Source of the DNA: Aquibium sp. A9E412
GTDB taxonomy: Bacteria; Pseudomonadota; Alphaproteobacteria; Rhizobiales; Rhizobiaceae
Direction: 5' to 3'
Length of the DNA: 57,718 bases
NCBI RefSeq assembly: GCF_030398335.1
Contig: NZ_JAOAOP010000021.1
Coordinates: 1 to 57,718, forward strand
Shown here: positions 19,241 to 27,425 of the stretch, in pieces
How positions within the stretch are numbered: position 1 is the stretch's first letter
Layout of the letters: each line of letters opens with the position of its first letter
Notes under the pieces: generated by a model
Seen by the model: the letters and a program-made list of their open reading frames with translations, nothing else
Database searches by the model: none
What the model was told of the DNA's origin: nothing
Position numbers and translations under genes: made by a program

Positions 19241-20593
19241 ATGACCGACGGCCCTTTCAAGGAAGGCATCGCCGCGGGGCGCCTGGCGCCGCAGGACTAC
19301 GCCGGGAACTTCGCCGACCTGCACCCGCCGTTCGACCGGCACGAGGCGCAGGTCGAGGCCGACCGCTGCTACTTCTGCTACGACGCGCCCTGCGTGACGG
19401 CCTGCCCGACCGCCATCGACATCCCGCTGTTCATCCGCCAGATCGCCACCGGCAACCCGATGGGCTCGGCGCGCACCATCTTCGACCAGAACATCCTGGG
19501 CGGCATGTGCGCGCGCGTCTGCCCGACCGAGACGCTGTGCGAGGAGGCCTGCGTGCGCGAGGCGGCCGAAGGCAAGCCGGTGCAGATCGGCCGGCTGCAG
19601 CGCTACGCGACCGACACGGCGATGGCCGCCGGACGGCAGTTCTACGACCGCCCCGCGTCGACCGGCAAGCGCGTCGCCGTGGTCGGCGCCGGCCCGGCCG
19701 GGCTCGCCTGCGCCCACCGGCTGGCGATGTACGGCCATGACGTGACGGTGTTCGAGGCGCGGCCCAAGCCGGGCGGCCTCAACGAATACGGCATCGCCGC
19801 CTACAAGACGGTCGACGGCTTCGCCCAGGCGGAGGTCGACTACGTCACCGCCATCGGCGGCATCGCCATCGAGAACGGCAAGGCGCTCGGCCGCGACCTC
19901 TCGCTGGGCGAGCTGACCGGCGGCTTCGACGCCGTCTTCCTCGGCATGGGGCTCGGCGGCGTCAACGCGCTGCGCGCCGAGGGCGAGGAGGCGGCCGGCG
20001 TCGACGACGCGGTCGGCTTCATCGCCGAGCTGCGCCAGGCGAGCGATCTCGCCGCGCTGCCGGTCGGCCGCCGCGTGGTGGTGATCGGCGGCGGCATGAC
20101 GGCCATCGACGCGGCGGTGCAGGCCAAGCTGCTCGGCGCCGAGGAGGTGACCATCTGCTACCGCCGCGGCAAGGAGCGCATGAACGCGTCCGACTACGAG
20201 CAGGATCTGGCGGCGGCCAACGGCGTGACCATCCGCCACTGGCTGCAGCCCCGGCGCGTCGTCGCCGAGGACGGCACGGTGCGGGCGATCGAGCTCGAAT
20301 ACACGCGCGAGGAGGGCGGCCGGCTGGCCGGCACCGGCGAGACGGTGACGCTTGCCGCCGACCAGGTGTTCAAGGCGATCGGCCAGACCTTCGAGCCGGC
20401 CGGCCTCAACGGCAGCGGCCCGTCGATCGCCATGGAGGGCGGCCGCATTAGGGTCGACGCCGAGGGCCGCACGTCGCTCGACAAGGTGTGGGCGGGCGGC
20501 GACTGCGTGGCGGCCGGCGACGACCTGACCGTGACGGCGGTCGCCCAGGGGCGCGACGCGGCCGAGGCGATGCACCGCGCGCTCGCCCGCTAG
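19241..20593 (+). CDS. preT: NAD-dependent dihydropyrimidine dehydrogenase, small subunit PreT
   Basis: A 450-residue flavin/Fe-S subunit that passes electrons between NAD(H) and PreA in the first, reductive step of uracil and thymine breakdown. The N-terminal Fe-S part has cysteine clusters in CYFCYDAPCVTACPT and GGMCARVCPTETLCEEACVR. Then come an FAD-binding GAGPAGLACAHRLAMYGHDV motif (about residue 150), an NAD(P)-binding IGGGMTAIDAAVQAKLLGAEEV motif (about residue 285) and the closing VWAGGDCVAAG...VAQGRDAAEAM, as in glutamate-synthase-beta-like proteins. It precedes preA. Its TAG stop lies in a CTAG that borders repeat copy 2. Confidence 0.95.
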   Translation: MTDGPFKEGIAAGRLAPQDYAGNFADLHPPFDRHEAQVEADRCYFCYDAPCVTACPTAIDIPLFIRQIATGNPMGSARTIFDQNILGGMCARVCPTETLCEEACVREAAEGKPVQIGRLQRYATDTAMAAGRQFYDRPASTGKRVAVVGAGPAGLACAHRLAMYGHDVTVFEARPKPGGLNEYGIAAYKTVDGFAQAEVDYVTAIGGIAIENGKALGRDLSLGELTGGFDAVFLGMGLGGVNALRAEGEEAAGVDDAVGFIAELRQASDLAALPVGRRVVVIGGGMTAIDAAVQAKLLGAEEVTICYRRGKERMNASDYEQDLAAANGVTIRHWLQPRRVVAEDGTVRAIELEYTREEGGRLAGTGETVTLAADQVFKAIGQTFEPAGLNGSGPSIAMEGGRIRVDAEGRTSLDKVWAGGDCVAAGDDLTVTAVAQGRDAAEAMHRALAR

Positions 20594-20594
20594 A

Positions 20595-20692
20595 GCGTTT
20601 GCAGGCGAAGTGGGAACCGGTTCGCCGTTCGCAAACGCGGCAAGACAGCAAGTTGGAGCCGATCTGCGATTCCCGTGAAGGGCAGAACGGCT
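20595..20692 (+). repeat. Dispersed two-hairpin intergenic element, copy 2 (reference)
   Basis: The clearest copy. The left hairpin is bounded by GCGTTTGC (20595-20602) and GCAAACGC (20631-20638), with GGCGAA/TTCGCC inside. A linker ends in CAAGTTGG. The right hairpin pairs AGCCGatCTGC with GCAGaaCGGCT. It fills most of the 126-base gap between preT and preA. Confidence 0.85.
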
Positions 20693-20719
20693 GCAGACGA
20701 CCGGCGGAGGACCGTGACC

Positions 20720-22030
20720 ATGGCTGACATTCGCAACGATTTCGTCGGCATCAAATCGCCGAACCCCTTCTGGCTGGCTTCGGCGCCGCCGACCGACAAG
20801 GAGTACAACGTCGTGCGCGCCTTCAAGGCGGGCTGGGGCGGCGTGGTGTGGAAGACGCTCGGCGAGGATCCGCCGATCGTCAACGTCAACGGGCCGCGCT
20901 ACGGCGCCATCTGGGGCGCCGACCGGCGGCTGCTCGGCTTCAACAACATCGAGCTGATCACCGACCGCAAGCTGCAGACCAACCTGCAGGAGATCAAGGC
21001 GGTGAAGAAGGCGTGGCCGGACCGCGCGGTGGTCGTGTCGCTGATGGTGCCGTGCGAGGAGGACAACTGGAAGGCCATCCTGCGCGCCGTCGAGGAGACG
21101 GAGGCCGACGGCGTCGAGCTCAATTTCGGCTGCCCGCACGGCATGAGCGAGCGCGGCATGGGCTCGGCGGTCGGCCAGGTGCCGGAATACATCGAGATGG
21201 TGACGCGCTGGTGCAAGGCCAACACGCGCATGCCGGTCATCGTCAAGCTGACGCCCAACATCACCGATGTGCGCTATCCCGCGCGCGCGGCCAAGGCCGG
21301 CGGCGCCGACGCGGTGTCGCTCATCAACACGATCAACTCGATCACCGGCGTCAATCTCGACCATTTCGCGCCGGAGCCGATGATCGACGGCAAGGGCAGC
21401 CACGGCGGCTATTGCGGCCCGGCGGTCAAGCCGATCGCCATGAACATGGTGGCCGAGATCGCCCGCGATCCCGAAACCGCCGGCCTGCCGATCTCCGGCA
21501 TCGGCGGCATCACCACCTGGCGCGACGCGGCCGAGTTCATGGCGCTCGGCGCCGGCAACGTGCAGGTCTGCACGGCGGCGATGACCTACGGCTTCAAGAT
21601 CGTCGAGGAGATGATCGCCGGCCTCAGCGAGTGGATGGACGCCAGGGGCCACGCCAGCCTCGACGCCATCGTCGGCCGCGCGGTGCCCAACATCAGCGAC
21701 TGGCAGCACCTCAACCTCAACTACGTCACCAAGGCGCGCATCGACCAGGAGCTGTGCATCAAGTGCGGCCGCTGCCACATCGCCTGCGAGGACACCTCGC
21801 ACCAGGCGATCACCAGCATGGTCGACGGCGTGCGCCATTTCGAGGTGATCGACGCCGAGTGCGTCGGCTGCAACCTGTGCGTCAATGTGTGCCCGGTGGA
21901 AAACTGCATCACCATGGAGCCGCTCGCCGCCGGCGTCGTCGACCAGCGCACCGGCCGGACGGTCGAGCCGACCTACGCCAACTGGACGACGCATCCCAAC
22001 AACCCGGCCGCTCGGGTGGCGGCGGAATAG
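20720..22030 (+). CDS. preA: NAD-dependent dihydropyrimidine dehydrogenase subunit PreA
   Basis: A 436-residue catalytic subunit. Residues ~1-320 form the FMN-binding dihydroorotate-dehydrogenase-like barrel: NPFWLASAPPTDKEYNVVRAF, ELNFGCPHGMSERGMGSAVGQ with the catalytic-loop Cys, VKLTPNITD, GIGGITTWRDAAEFMALGA. Residues ~335-410 form a ferredoxin-like domain with two 4Fe-4S cysteine sets, CIKCGRCHIACEDTSHQ and CVGCNLCVNVCPVENC. It reduces uracil/thymine with electrons from PreT. The ATG at 20720 is preferred to one 45 bases upstream because the barrel signature begins there; the upstream codons lie in repeat copy 2. Confidence 0.96.
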   Translation: MADIRNDFVGIKSPNPFWLASAPPTDKEYNVVRAFKAGWGGVVWKTLGEDPPIVNVNGPRYGAIWGADRRLLGFNNIELITDRKLQTNLQEIKAVKKAWPDRAVVVSLMVPCEEDNWKAILRAVEETEADGVELNFGCPHGMSERGMGSAVGQVPEYIEMVTRWCKANTRMPVIVKLTPNITDVRYPARAAKAGGADAVSLINTINSITGVNLDHFAPEPMIDGKGSHGGYCGPAVKPIAMNMVAEIARDPETAGLPISGIGGITTWRDAAEFMALGAGNVQVCTAAMTYGFKIVEEMIAGLSEWMDARGHASLDAIVGRAVPNISDWQHLNLNYVTKARIDQELCIKCGRCHIACEDTSHQAITSMVDGVRHFEVIDAECVGCNLCVNVCPVENCITMEPLAAGVVDQRTGRTVEPTYANWTTHPNNPAARVAAE

Positions 22031-22358
22031 GCCGCACCGACCGCGCGAGAGCCGATCTGCCGTTCGCGGGAATCGCAGATCGGCTGCAACTTGTTGCCTT
22101 GGCGCGTTTGCGAACGGCGAACCGGTTTCCCCTTCGCCCGGAAACGCTATGGGACCGCGCCGCAGCCGGGCGGGGCCCGCCGGGTCCGGCCGGCCCGCGG
22201 CGACGGTGGCAGGACCGCCCCGGCATGCCGGCGAAAGCCGGCGGCCGCCTGTGGCGGCATGGCTGCGGCCGCGCGGGGCTTGCCGGCGCCGGCTTTGGCG
22301 TTGCAGATGGTGAGCGGCGGGCCGGGGGCCGCGCGCGGCAGATGGTGACGAGGGCAGG
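22031..22358. other. Intergenic region with repeat copy 3
   Basis: The first 117 bases are occupied by the repeat element. The remaining ~210 bases are extremely GC-rich with no supported frame or RNA. No clear promoter for the following EamA gene is visible. Confidence 0.45.
22049..22147 (-). repeat. Dispersed two-hairpin intergenic element, copy 3
   Basis: Inverted relative to the reference. Its left hairpin has perfect 11-bp arms, AGCCGATCTGC (22049-22059) and GCAGATCGGCT (22074-22084). The right part runs GCGTTTGCGAACGGCGAACC...GGAAACGC. It starts 18 bases after preA and may serve as its terminator. Confidence 0.8.
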
Positions 22359-23306
22359 GTGAGCGAGGCGATCGGCAGCGGCGACGGACCGGCGGCACGG
22401 TCGCATACCGTGCACGCCACCGGCCGGCAGAAGCTGGTCGGCCATCTGGCGATGCTCGCCTTCTCGGCGCTGGTCGCCGGCTCGTTCTCCTTCGGCGCGC
22501 TGGCCGCGCCGCATGTCGGGCCGGCGGCGCTCAACGCGGTGCGCTTCGCCATCGGCACGGCGCTGATGGGCGCGGCCGCCTGGCTGGTGCTGCGCGGCCG
22601 GGTGCCGCCGCCGCGCGCGCCGTGGCGCTTCCTGCTGCTCGGCGCGCTGATGGCGGTGTTCTTCGTCACCATGTTCGTCGCGCTGCGCCTCACCGATCCT
22701 GTCTCGACGGGGGCGGTCTTCACGCTGATGCCGCTGATGGCGGCCGGCTTCGGCCGGCTTTTTCTCGGCCAGGTGCCGCGTCCGGTCGTGCTCGCCAGCC
22801 TGGCGCTCGCCGGCGCCGGCGCGCTGTGGGTGATCTTCGGCGGCGAGCTGGCGGCGCTGCTCGCCTTCGACGTCGGCCGCGGCGAGATGATCTTCTTCGT
22901 CGGCGTCGCCTGCCACGCCGCCTACGCGCCGCTGGTGCGCCGGCTCAACCGCGGCGAGCCGGTGATCGCCTTCACCTTCTGGACGCTGCTGGCGACCGGG
23001 CTGTGGATCGCGCTCTACGGCGCCGGCGAGATCGCCGCCACCGGCTGGGGCGACCTGCCGGCGGTGGTGTGGGCGGCGATCCTCTACCTGGCGGTGTTCA
23101 CCACCGCCGGCACGTTCTTCCTGCTGCAGTTCGCCACGCTGCGGCTTCCCGCCTCCAAGGTGCTCGCCTACAACTATCTCACGCCGTCGCTCGTCATCCT
23201 CTATGAGGGGCTGCTCGGGCACGGCTGGGCGAGCGGCGCGGTGCTGGCCGGCGCGGCGATCACGGTTGCCGGCCTGGCGCTGCTGGCGCTGGCGCCGGAC
23301 GGCTGA
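22359..23306 (+). CDS. EamA/DMT family transporter
   Basis: A 315-residue inner-membrane protein of the drug/metabolite transporter superfamily with ten predicted spans in two EamA repeats of about 140 residues. Typical signatures are GSFSFGALAAPHVGPAALNAVRFAIG in the first repeat and PASKVLAYNYLTPSLVILYEGLLG in the second. The substrate cannot be predicted. The start is a GTG next to AGGGCAG; the family core begins about 25 residues in, so a later start is possible. The hotdog-thioesterase gene follows 48 bases downstream on the same strand. Confidence 0.87.
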   Translation: MSEAIGSGDGPAARSHTVHATGRQKLVGHLAMLAFSALVAGSFSFGALAAPHVGPAALNAVRFAIGTALMGAAAWLVLRGRVPPPRAPWRFLLLGALMAVFFVTMFVALRLTDPVSTGAVFTLMPLMAAGFGRLFLGQVPRPVVLASLALAGAGALWVIFGGELAALLAFDVGRGEMIFFVGVACHAAYAPLVRRLNRGEPVIAFTFWTLLATGLWIALYGAGEIAATGWGDLPAVVWAAILYLAVFTTAGTFFLLQFATLRLPASKVLAYNYLTPSLVILYEGLLGHGWASGAVLAGAAITVAGLALLALAPDG

Positions 23307-23354
23307 GACGCGGCTGCGGCGGCCGCCGGGCGCACGAGCATGGAAAGGCAGGCG

Positions 23355-23777
23355 ATGAGCGACATGCTGGCTTTCGGACGCGGGGTGCTGGAGCGCCAGC
23401 CCTTCAGCGTCTTCATGGGCGTCGAGCTCCTGGCGATGGAGCCCGGAGCGGCCGAGCTCGCGCTGGCGCTGCGCGCCGACCACCGCCAGCAGCACGGCTA
23501 CGTGCATGGCGGCGTCATCAGCTATCTGGCCGATTCCGCGCTCGCCTATGCCGGCGGCTCGGTGCTCGGCGATTCGCTCACGCTGGAGTTCAAGATCAAC
23601 TATCTGCGGCCCGGCCGCGGCCGGCGGCTGGTCGCCCGGGCGCGCGTCACCGGCAGCGGCCGCAGCCAGGCGGTGTGCCACTGCGACGTGTTCGCCGTCG
23701 ACGACGACGGCGAGACGCTGTGCGCCACCGCGCAGGGCACGATCTGGAAGGTCGAGCCGCGCCGCGCGCAGGCCTGA
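23355..23777 (+). CDS. PaaI-family hotdog-fold thioesterase
   Basis: A 140-residue acyl-CoA thioesterase of the PaaI/YdiI-like hotdog group. The catalytic segment HGYVHGGVISYLADSALAYAGGS has the expected HGG followed by an acidic residue. Strands LTLEFKINYLRP and AVCHCDVFAVDDDGETLCATAQGTI complete the fold. It hydrolyses an unidentified CoA ester. Proximity to paaX, facing it across repeat copy 4, suggests but does not prove a part in aromatic-CoA clearance. MSDM at 23355 is preferred over an ATG five codons upstream because GGAAAGGCAGG precedes it. Confidence 0.85.
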   Translation: MSDMLAFGRGVLERQPFSVFMGVELLAMEPGAAELALALRADHRQQHGYVHGGVISYLADSALAYAGGSVLGDSLTLEFKINYLRPGRGRRLVARARVTGSGRSQAVCHCDVFAVDDDGETLCATAQGTIWKVEPRRAQA

Positions 23778-23827
23778 GCGGTGGCGGCGCCGCGCGCCCC
23801 CGGCACGCGGCGGCGGCGTGGCTTCGT

Positions 23828-23922
23828 GCCGCTCTTCGTTCACCGAATCACGGAACGGCTTCAACCCGTTGTTTTGACGCGCTTCCGGACGGCGAGTCGG
23901 GTTCCGTTTCGCGCGAAAACCC
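23828..23922 (-). repeat. Dispersed two-hairpin intergenic element, copy 4 (diverged)
   Basis: Inverted and more diverged than the others. CTTCAACCCGTTGTTTTGACGC and CGGACGGCGAGTCGGGTTCC align with the linker and left-hairpin parts of the reference. Its right edge is CTAG, which gives paaX its TAG stop. It lies between two convergent genes. Confidence 0.65.
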
Positions 23923-24806
23923 TAGCCGCCGAGGCCGCCGAAGCGCCGCGCGAAGGCGGCCGGATCGGCGAGCGGCGGCATGCCGGCGGCGTCGAGCCAG
24001 GCCTCGCTCGGCGCGGCGAGCCGCGCATAGACGCTGCGCGCCAGGCGGCGCGCCGCCTCGCCGGGCCAGTCGGTCGGCAGCAGCGCGGGCGGCAGGCCGG
24101 GATCGCGCAGCACGATGCGCCGCCAGTCGTGCACCAGCAGCGTGCGCGCGGCGATCGCCTCGCCGGGCGGCACCGGCCGGGCGCGCGCCAGGGCGGCGGC
24201 GAACGGGGTGTAGGCCTCGATGAAGCCGCGATAGGCCGCCGCGATCTCGCCCGACGGCCACAGGCTGCGCAGCATCTCGGGGTGCTCGGCGCTGGTGCCG
24301 TGGATGACCAGCATGTTGGCGAGCGCCGGCGGCGCGGCCGGCGCGGCTTCGCCGGGGCGCAGATGCACGCCGGCGGCGATGCGCAGGAAGCCGGCCTCCT
24401 CGAGCTCGGCCGCGCCGGCGCCGTTGCCGCCGGGCGCGGCGATCGCCACGGTCCAGCTTCCGTCCCAGGCGGGCGGGCCGGCGGCATAGATGCGCCGCGT
24501 CGCCCGGTCGAAGGCGTGGCGGCCGCGCTCGTCGAGCCGGTAGAAGGAGTTGCGCCCGCGCCGCTCGCGCTCGACCCAGCCGTCGGCGGCCAGCCGCGAC
24601 AGCGCCGTGCGCAGCGCGCCCGCCTCGACGCCGAGCCGGCCGGCGATCTGGCGCAGCACGGCGAGCGGCACGCGGCCGCCGCGCGGCACCACCGCGTCGC
24701 CGAACACCGTGACGACCAGCGACCACACGCGCAGCCGGCCGCGCGCGTGCAGCCGGGCGATCAGCCGGTCGAGCGTGCCGTCGGTCGGGTCGGCGGTTGC
24801 GTCCAT
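23922..24806 (-). CDS. paaX: Phenylacetic acid catabolon repressor PaaX
   Basis: A 294-residue PaaX-family regulator; phenylacetyl-CoA is the known inducer. The N-terminal winged helix (about residues 20-85) has RVWSLVVTVFGDAVVPRGG and GVEAGALRTALSRLAADGWVERERRGR. A middle region carries the family's FYRLDERGRHAFDRATRRIY, and the C-terminal domain contains LVHDWRRIVLRDPGLPPALLPTDWPG. Length fits the usual ~300. The ATG at 24806 is chosen because the upstream extension overlaps the neighbouring TetR gene's region and reads as shadow. It lies last in the block paaI-paaK-TetR-paaX. Confidence 0.93.
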   Translation of the reverse strand: MDATADPTDGTLDRLIARLHARGRLRVWSLVVTVFGDAVVPRGGRVPLAVLRQIAGRLGVEAGALRTALSRLAADGWVERERRGRNSFYRLDERGRHAFDRATRRIYAAGPPAWDGSWTVAIAAPGGNGAGAAELEEAGFLRIAAGVHLRPGEAAPAAPPALANMLVIHGTSAEHPEMLRSLWPSGEIAAAYRGFIEAYTPFAAALARARPVPPGEAIAARTLLVHDWRRIVLRDPGLPPALLPTDWPGEAARRLARSVYARLAAPSEAWLDAAGMPPLADPAAFARRFGGLGG

Positions 24807-24856
24807 GGCGTCCCGAATGCCACGGGAGCGCGCGCGCTGGCAAGCTGGCGGCGCAC

Positions 24857-25456
24857 TCAGTCGAGGCCGCGCACGCCCGACACCAGCAGCCGGGTGGCAA
24901 GCCGCGCGTAGCGCCCGCGGCTCATGCCGCCGCCCTCGCGAAACCACATATAGAGCCAGTTGAGCATGCCGAACAGGCTCATCGTCACCGGCTTGAGCAG
25001 CGTCGGATCGGCGGCGAAGGCCGGCGGATCGAGCCGCATGACGGCATCGGCGAAGGTGGCGACGAGCTGGCGCTCGAGCGTCTTGAGGCGCTGCTGATCG
25101 GCCTCGGGCAGCAGGCGCAGCGCGTTGATCTGCACCTTGTGCTCGGCGTCGGCGTCGCGATAGGCCTCGAGCAGCGCGGCGACCAGCCGCTCGAGCCGCG
25201 CCTCGGGCTCCGCCTCCGGCCGGTCGGCCGCCTCGACCGCCTCGACCAGCGTGGCCAGATGGTCGTGCACGATGTCGAAGAGCAGCGCCTCCTTGGAGGC
25301 GTAGTAGTGATAGAGCAGCGCCTTCGACACGCCGAGCTCGGCGGCGAGCTGCGCCATCGACGCGCGGTCGTAGCCGTCGCGCGCGAAGACCTGCGCGGCC
25401 TGGTGCAGCATGGCGGCGCGCTTGTCGTCGTAGTCCTTGGCGCGGCTGCGGGCCAT
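24857..25456 (-). CDS. TetR-family regulator of the phenylacetate cluster (PaaR-like)
   Basis: A 199-residue TetR regulator. The DNA-binding domain at residues ~10-60 shows AAQVFARDGYDRASMAQLAAELGVSKALLYHYYASKEALL, where the recognition helix is GVSKALLYHYY. The C-terminal ligand domain ends FGMLNWLYMWFREGGGMSRGRYARLATRLL, which resembles the TetR regulators found beside paa genes in alpha- and betaproteobacteria. These usually sense an aryl- or acyl-CoA. It sits between paaK and paaX. A TetR-like palindrome in the paaI/P450 promoter is the obvious target. Confidence 0.9.
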   Translation of the reverse strand: MARSRAKDYDDKRAAMLHQAAQVFARDGYDRASMAQLAAELGVSKALLYHYYASKEALLFDIVHDHLATLVEAVEAADRPEAEPEARLERLVAALLEAYRDADAEHKVQINALRLLPEADQQRLKTLERQLVATFADAVMRLDPPAFAADPTLLKPVTMSLFGMLNWLYMWFREGGGMSRGRYARLATRLLVSGVRGLD

Positions 25457-25542
25457 CAGCTCGGCACGCGCCGGCGGCGCGCCCGCGGCACGGCGGCGGG
25501 CGCATGGCGGGGCAGGGCGGTCGCGCCGCGCATCGCCGGCGC

Positions 25543-26853
25543 TCAGTCCTTCGGCCGGTTGTCGACGACGCGCACCGCCTTGCCCTGGCTGCGCGACACC
25601 GCGCCGGGCTCGCGCACGTTGACGCGCACCGACACGCCGATCACCTCCTTGATGCGCGAGCCGAGCCGGCTCGAGGCGTCGGTGCGGTGCGCCTCGGGCG
25701 CGTCGGGCGCGGCGATCTCGACATGCACGGTCAACTCGTCCATGCGGCCCTGGCGCGTCAGCTCCACCTGGAAGTGCGGCGCCAGGCCGCCGACGGCGAG
25801 GATCTGCTCCTCGATCTGCGTCGGGAACACGTTGACGCCGCGCAGGATCATCATGTCGTCGGAGCGGCCGGTGATCTTCTCCATGCGCCGCATGGTGCGC
25901 GCCGTGCCGGGCAGCAGCCGGGTCAGGTCGCGGGTGCGGTAGCGCACGATCGGGAAGGCCTCCTTGGTGAGCGAGGTGAAGACGAGCTCGCCGCGCTCGC
26001 CGTCGGCGACCGGCCGGCCGGTCTCGGGATCGACCACCTCGGGGTAGAAATGGTCCTCCCAGATGTGCAGGCCGTCCTTGGTCTCCACGCATTCGTTGGC
26101 CACGCCCGGGCCGATCACCTCCGACAGGCCGTAAATGTCGACGGCGTGCATGTCGAAGGCGTCCTCGATCTCCCGGCGCATGGCGTTGGTCCACGGCTCG
26201 GCGCCGAAGATGCCGACCTCGAGCGGGCTTTCGCGCGGGTCGAGCCCCTGGTCGCGGTAGGCGTCGAGGATCGACAGCATGTAGGAGGGCGTCACCATGA
26301 TGGTGGTGGCGCGGAAATCCTCGATCAGCGTCACCTGGCGCGCCGTCATGCCGCCCGACACCGGGATCACCGTGCAGCCGAGCCGCTCGGCACCGTAATG
26401 GGCGCCCAGCCCGCCGGTGAACAGGCCGTAGCCATAGGCGACGTGCACGATATCGCCGGGCCGGGTGCCCGAGGCGCGCATCGAGCGGGCGACCACCTCG
26501 GACCACACGTCGATGTCGTTCCTGGTGTAGCCGACGACGGTCGGCTTGCCGGTGGTGCCGGACGAGGCGTGCACGCGGATCACCTTGTCGCGCGGCACGG
26601 CGAACATGCCGAAGGGGTAGTTGTCGCGCAGGTCGGCCTTGCCGGTGAAGGGGAACTTCGCCAGGTCGGCCAATTCCTTCAGGTCGTCGGGATGGACGCC
26701 GGCGGCCTCGAACGCGCGGCGGTAGTGCGGCACGTTCTCGTAGGCGTGGCGAAGCGACCATTTCAGCCGCCCGAGCTGCAGGGCGGCGATCTCGTCGCGC
26801 GAGGCGATCTCGATCGGGTCGAGGTCCTCCTTGCGGGGTGTCAGGTCCTTCAT
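25543..26853 (-). CDS. paaK: Phenylacetate-CoA ligase PaaK
   Basis: A 436-residue adenylate-forming enzyme that turns phenylacetate, ATP and CoA into phenylacetyl-CoA, the entry step of the pathway in the cytoplasm. It has the ANL P-loop VHASSGTTGKPTVVGYTRND (about residues 92-111), GYGLFTGGLGAHYGAERLGC, the aromatic-pocket IYGLSEVIGPGVANECVETKDGLHIW, and the hinge TGRSDDMMILRGVNVFPTQIE before the small C-terminal domain. Length matches PaaK. It starts 22 bases after paaI on the same strand. Confidence 0.96.
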   Translation of the reverse strand: MKDLTPRKEDLDPIEIASRDEIAALQLGRLKWSLRHAYENVPHYRRAFEAAGVHPDDLKELADLAKFPFTGKADLRDNYPFGMFAVPRDKVIRVHASSGTTGKPTVVGYTRNDIDVWSEVVARSMRASGTRPGDIVHVAYGYGLFTGGLGAHYGAERLGCTVIPVSGGMTARQVTLIEDFRATTIMVTPSYMLSILDAYRDQGLDPRESPLEVGIFGAEPWTNAMRREIEDAFDMHAVDIYGLSEVIGPGVANECVETKDGLHIWEDHFYPEVVDPETGRPVADGERGELVFTSLTKEAFPIVRYRTRDLTRLLPGTARTMRRMEKITGRSDDMMILRGVNVFPTQIEEQILAVGGLAPHFQVELTRQGRMDELTVHVEIAAPDAPEAHRTDASSRLGSRIKEVIGVSVRVNVREPGAVSRSQGKAVRVVDNRPKD

Positions 26854-26875
26854 CCGCGTCCTCCCGTCGGCGCCC

Positions 26876-27313
26876 TCACGACGCCTCGTCGAAATGCCGG
26901 CCCTCGATGGCGCGCGAGGCGCCGCGGAACTCGGCGATCAGCCGGCCGTCCTGGTCGCGCACGCGCACGTCGTAGATGCCGGAGCGGCCGTAGCGCGTCA
27001 CCTCGCGCGCCTCGGCGGTCAGCCGGTCGCCGCGCCTGGCCGGCGCGATGAAGGTGATGACGTTGTGCTGCGCCACGACCACGGTATTGTAGGAATTGCA
27101 GGCGAAGGCGAAGGCGGAATCGGCCAGCGTGAAGATGTAGCCGCCGTGGCAGATGTCGTGGCCGTTGGTGTGGTGCGTCTCGACCGTCATCGACAGGGCC
27201 GCCGTGCCGGGCCCCACCGCGTCGAGCGTGGCGCCGAGCCATTTCGAGGCGGCGTCGCGCGCCCACATCGCCTCGGCGCTCCTCTCGGCGACGGCCTGCG
27301 GCGTCAGCGTCAT
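26876..27313 (-). CDS. paaI: Phenylacetate-pathway thioesterase PaaI
   Basis: A 145-residue hotdog thioesterase that hydrolyses stalled phenylacetyl- and hydroxyphenylacetyl-CoA and so frees CoA. The active-site region is THHTNGHDICHGGYIFTLADSAFAFACN, with the family's Asp at the start of the central helix. It closes with YDVRVRDQDGRLIAEFRGASRAI. The ATG at 27313 follows GGGGGAGGG; a longer frame is unsupported. It heads the minus-strand group paaI-paaK-TetR-paaX, and its start faces the cytochrome P450 gene across a shared control region. Confidence 0.95.
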   Translation of the reverse strand: MTLTPQAVAERSAEAMWARDAASKWLGATLDAVGPGTAALSMTVETHHTNGHDICHGGYIFTLADSAFAFACNSYNTVVVAQHNVITFIAPARRGDRLTAEAREVTRYGRSGIYDVRVRDQDGRLIAEFRGASRAIEGRHFDEAS

Positions 27314-27346
27314 GCCAAACCCTCCCCCGCGGCGGCGCGCCGCATC

Positions 27347-27360
27347 GTTGCGAAAACTTG
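27347..27360. promoter_or_regulatory. Motif shared by the two phenylacetate promoters (candidate PaaX site), copy 1
   Basis: GTTGCGAAAACTTG agrees at 12 of 14 positions with GTTACGAAATCTTG in front of paaA (47280-47293). In both places its final TTG begins a candidate -35 box. A repressor bound here would block RNA polymerase. PaaX is the natural candidate, by inference. Confidence 0.55.
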
Positions 27361-27386
27361 CATAAACCGACCGGACGGTCAATAAT
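27358..27386 (+). promoter_or_regulatory. Promoter of the P450-paaZ operon
   Basis: -35 TTGCAT (27358-27363), 17-base spacer, -10 AATAAT (27381-27386, five of six consensus bases). The P450 start codon lies 39 bases downstream after GGAGGAG. Confidence 0.65.
27369..27380. promoter_or_regulatory. TetR-type operator inside the promoter spacer
   Basis: GACCGGACGGTC is an inverted repeat (GACCG-GA-CGGTC) that fills the last 12 bases of the spacer between -35 and -10. The ACCG...CGGT form is common for TetR regulators of acyl- and aryl-CoA metabolism. The TetR gene 2 kb away in the same cluster is the likely binder. Confidence 0.6.
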
Positions 27387-27425
27387 ACTTCCGTCCCTGT
27401 CGCCGAGCGGAGGAGCGCGGCACCC

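Noticed and set aside
19073-22723. A 1216-residue minus-strand frame across preT and preA
   Set aside because: PreT and PreA motifs are unambiguous on the plus strand; the minus frame is a shadow.
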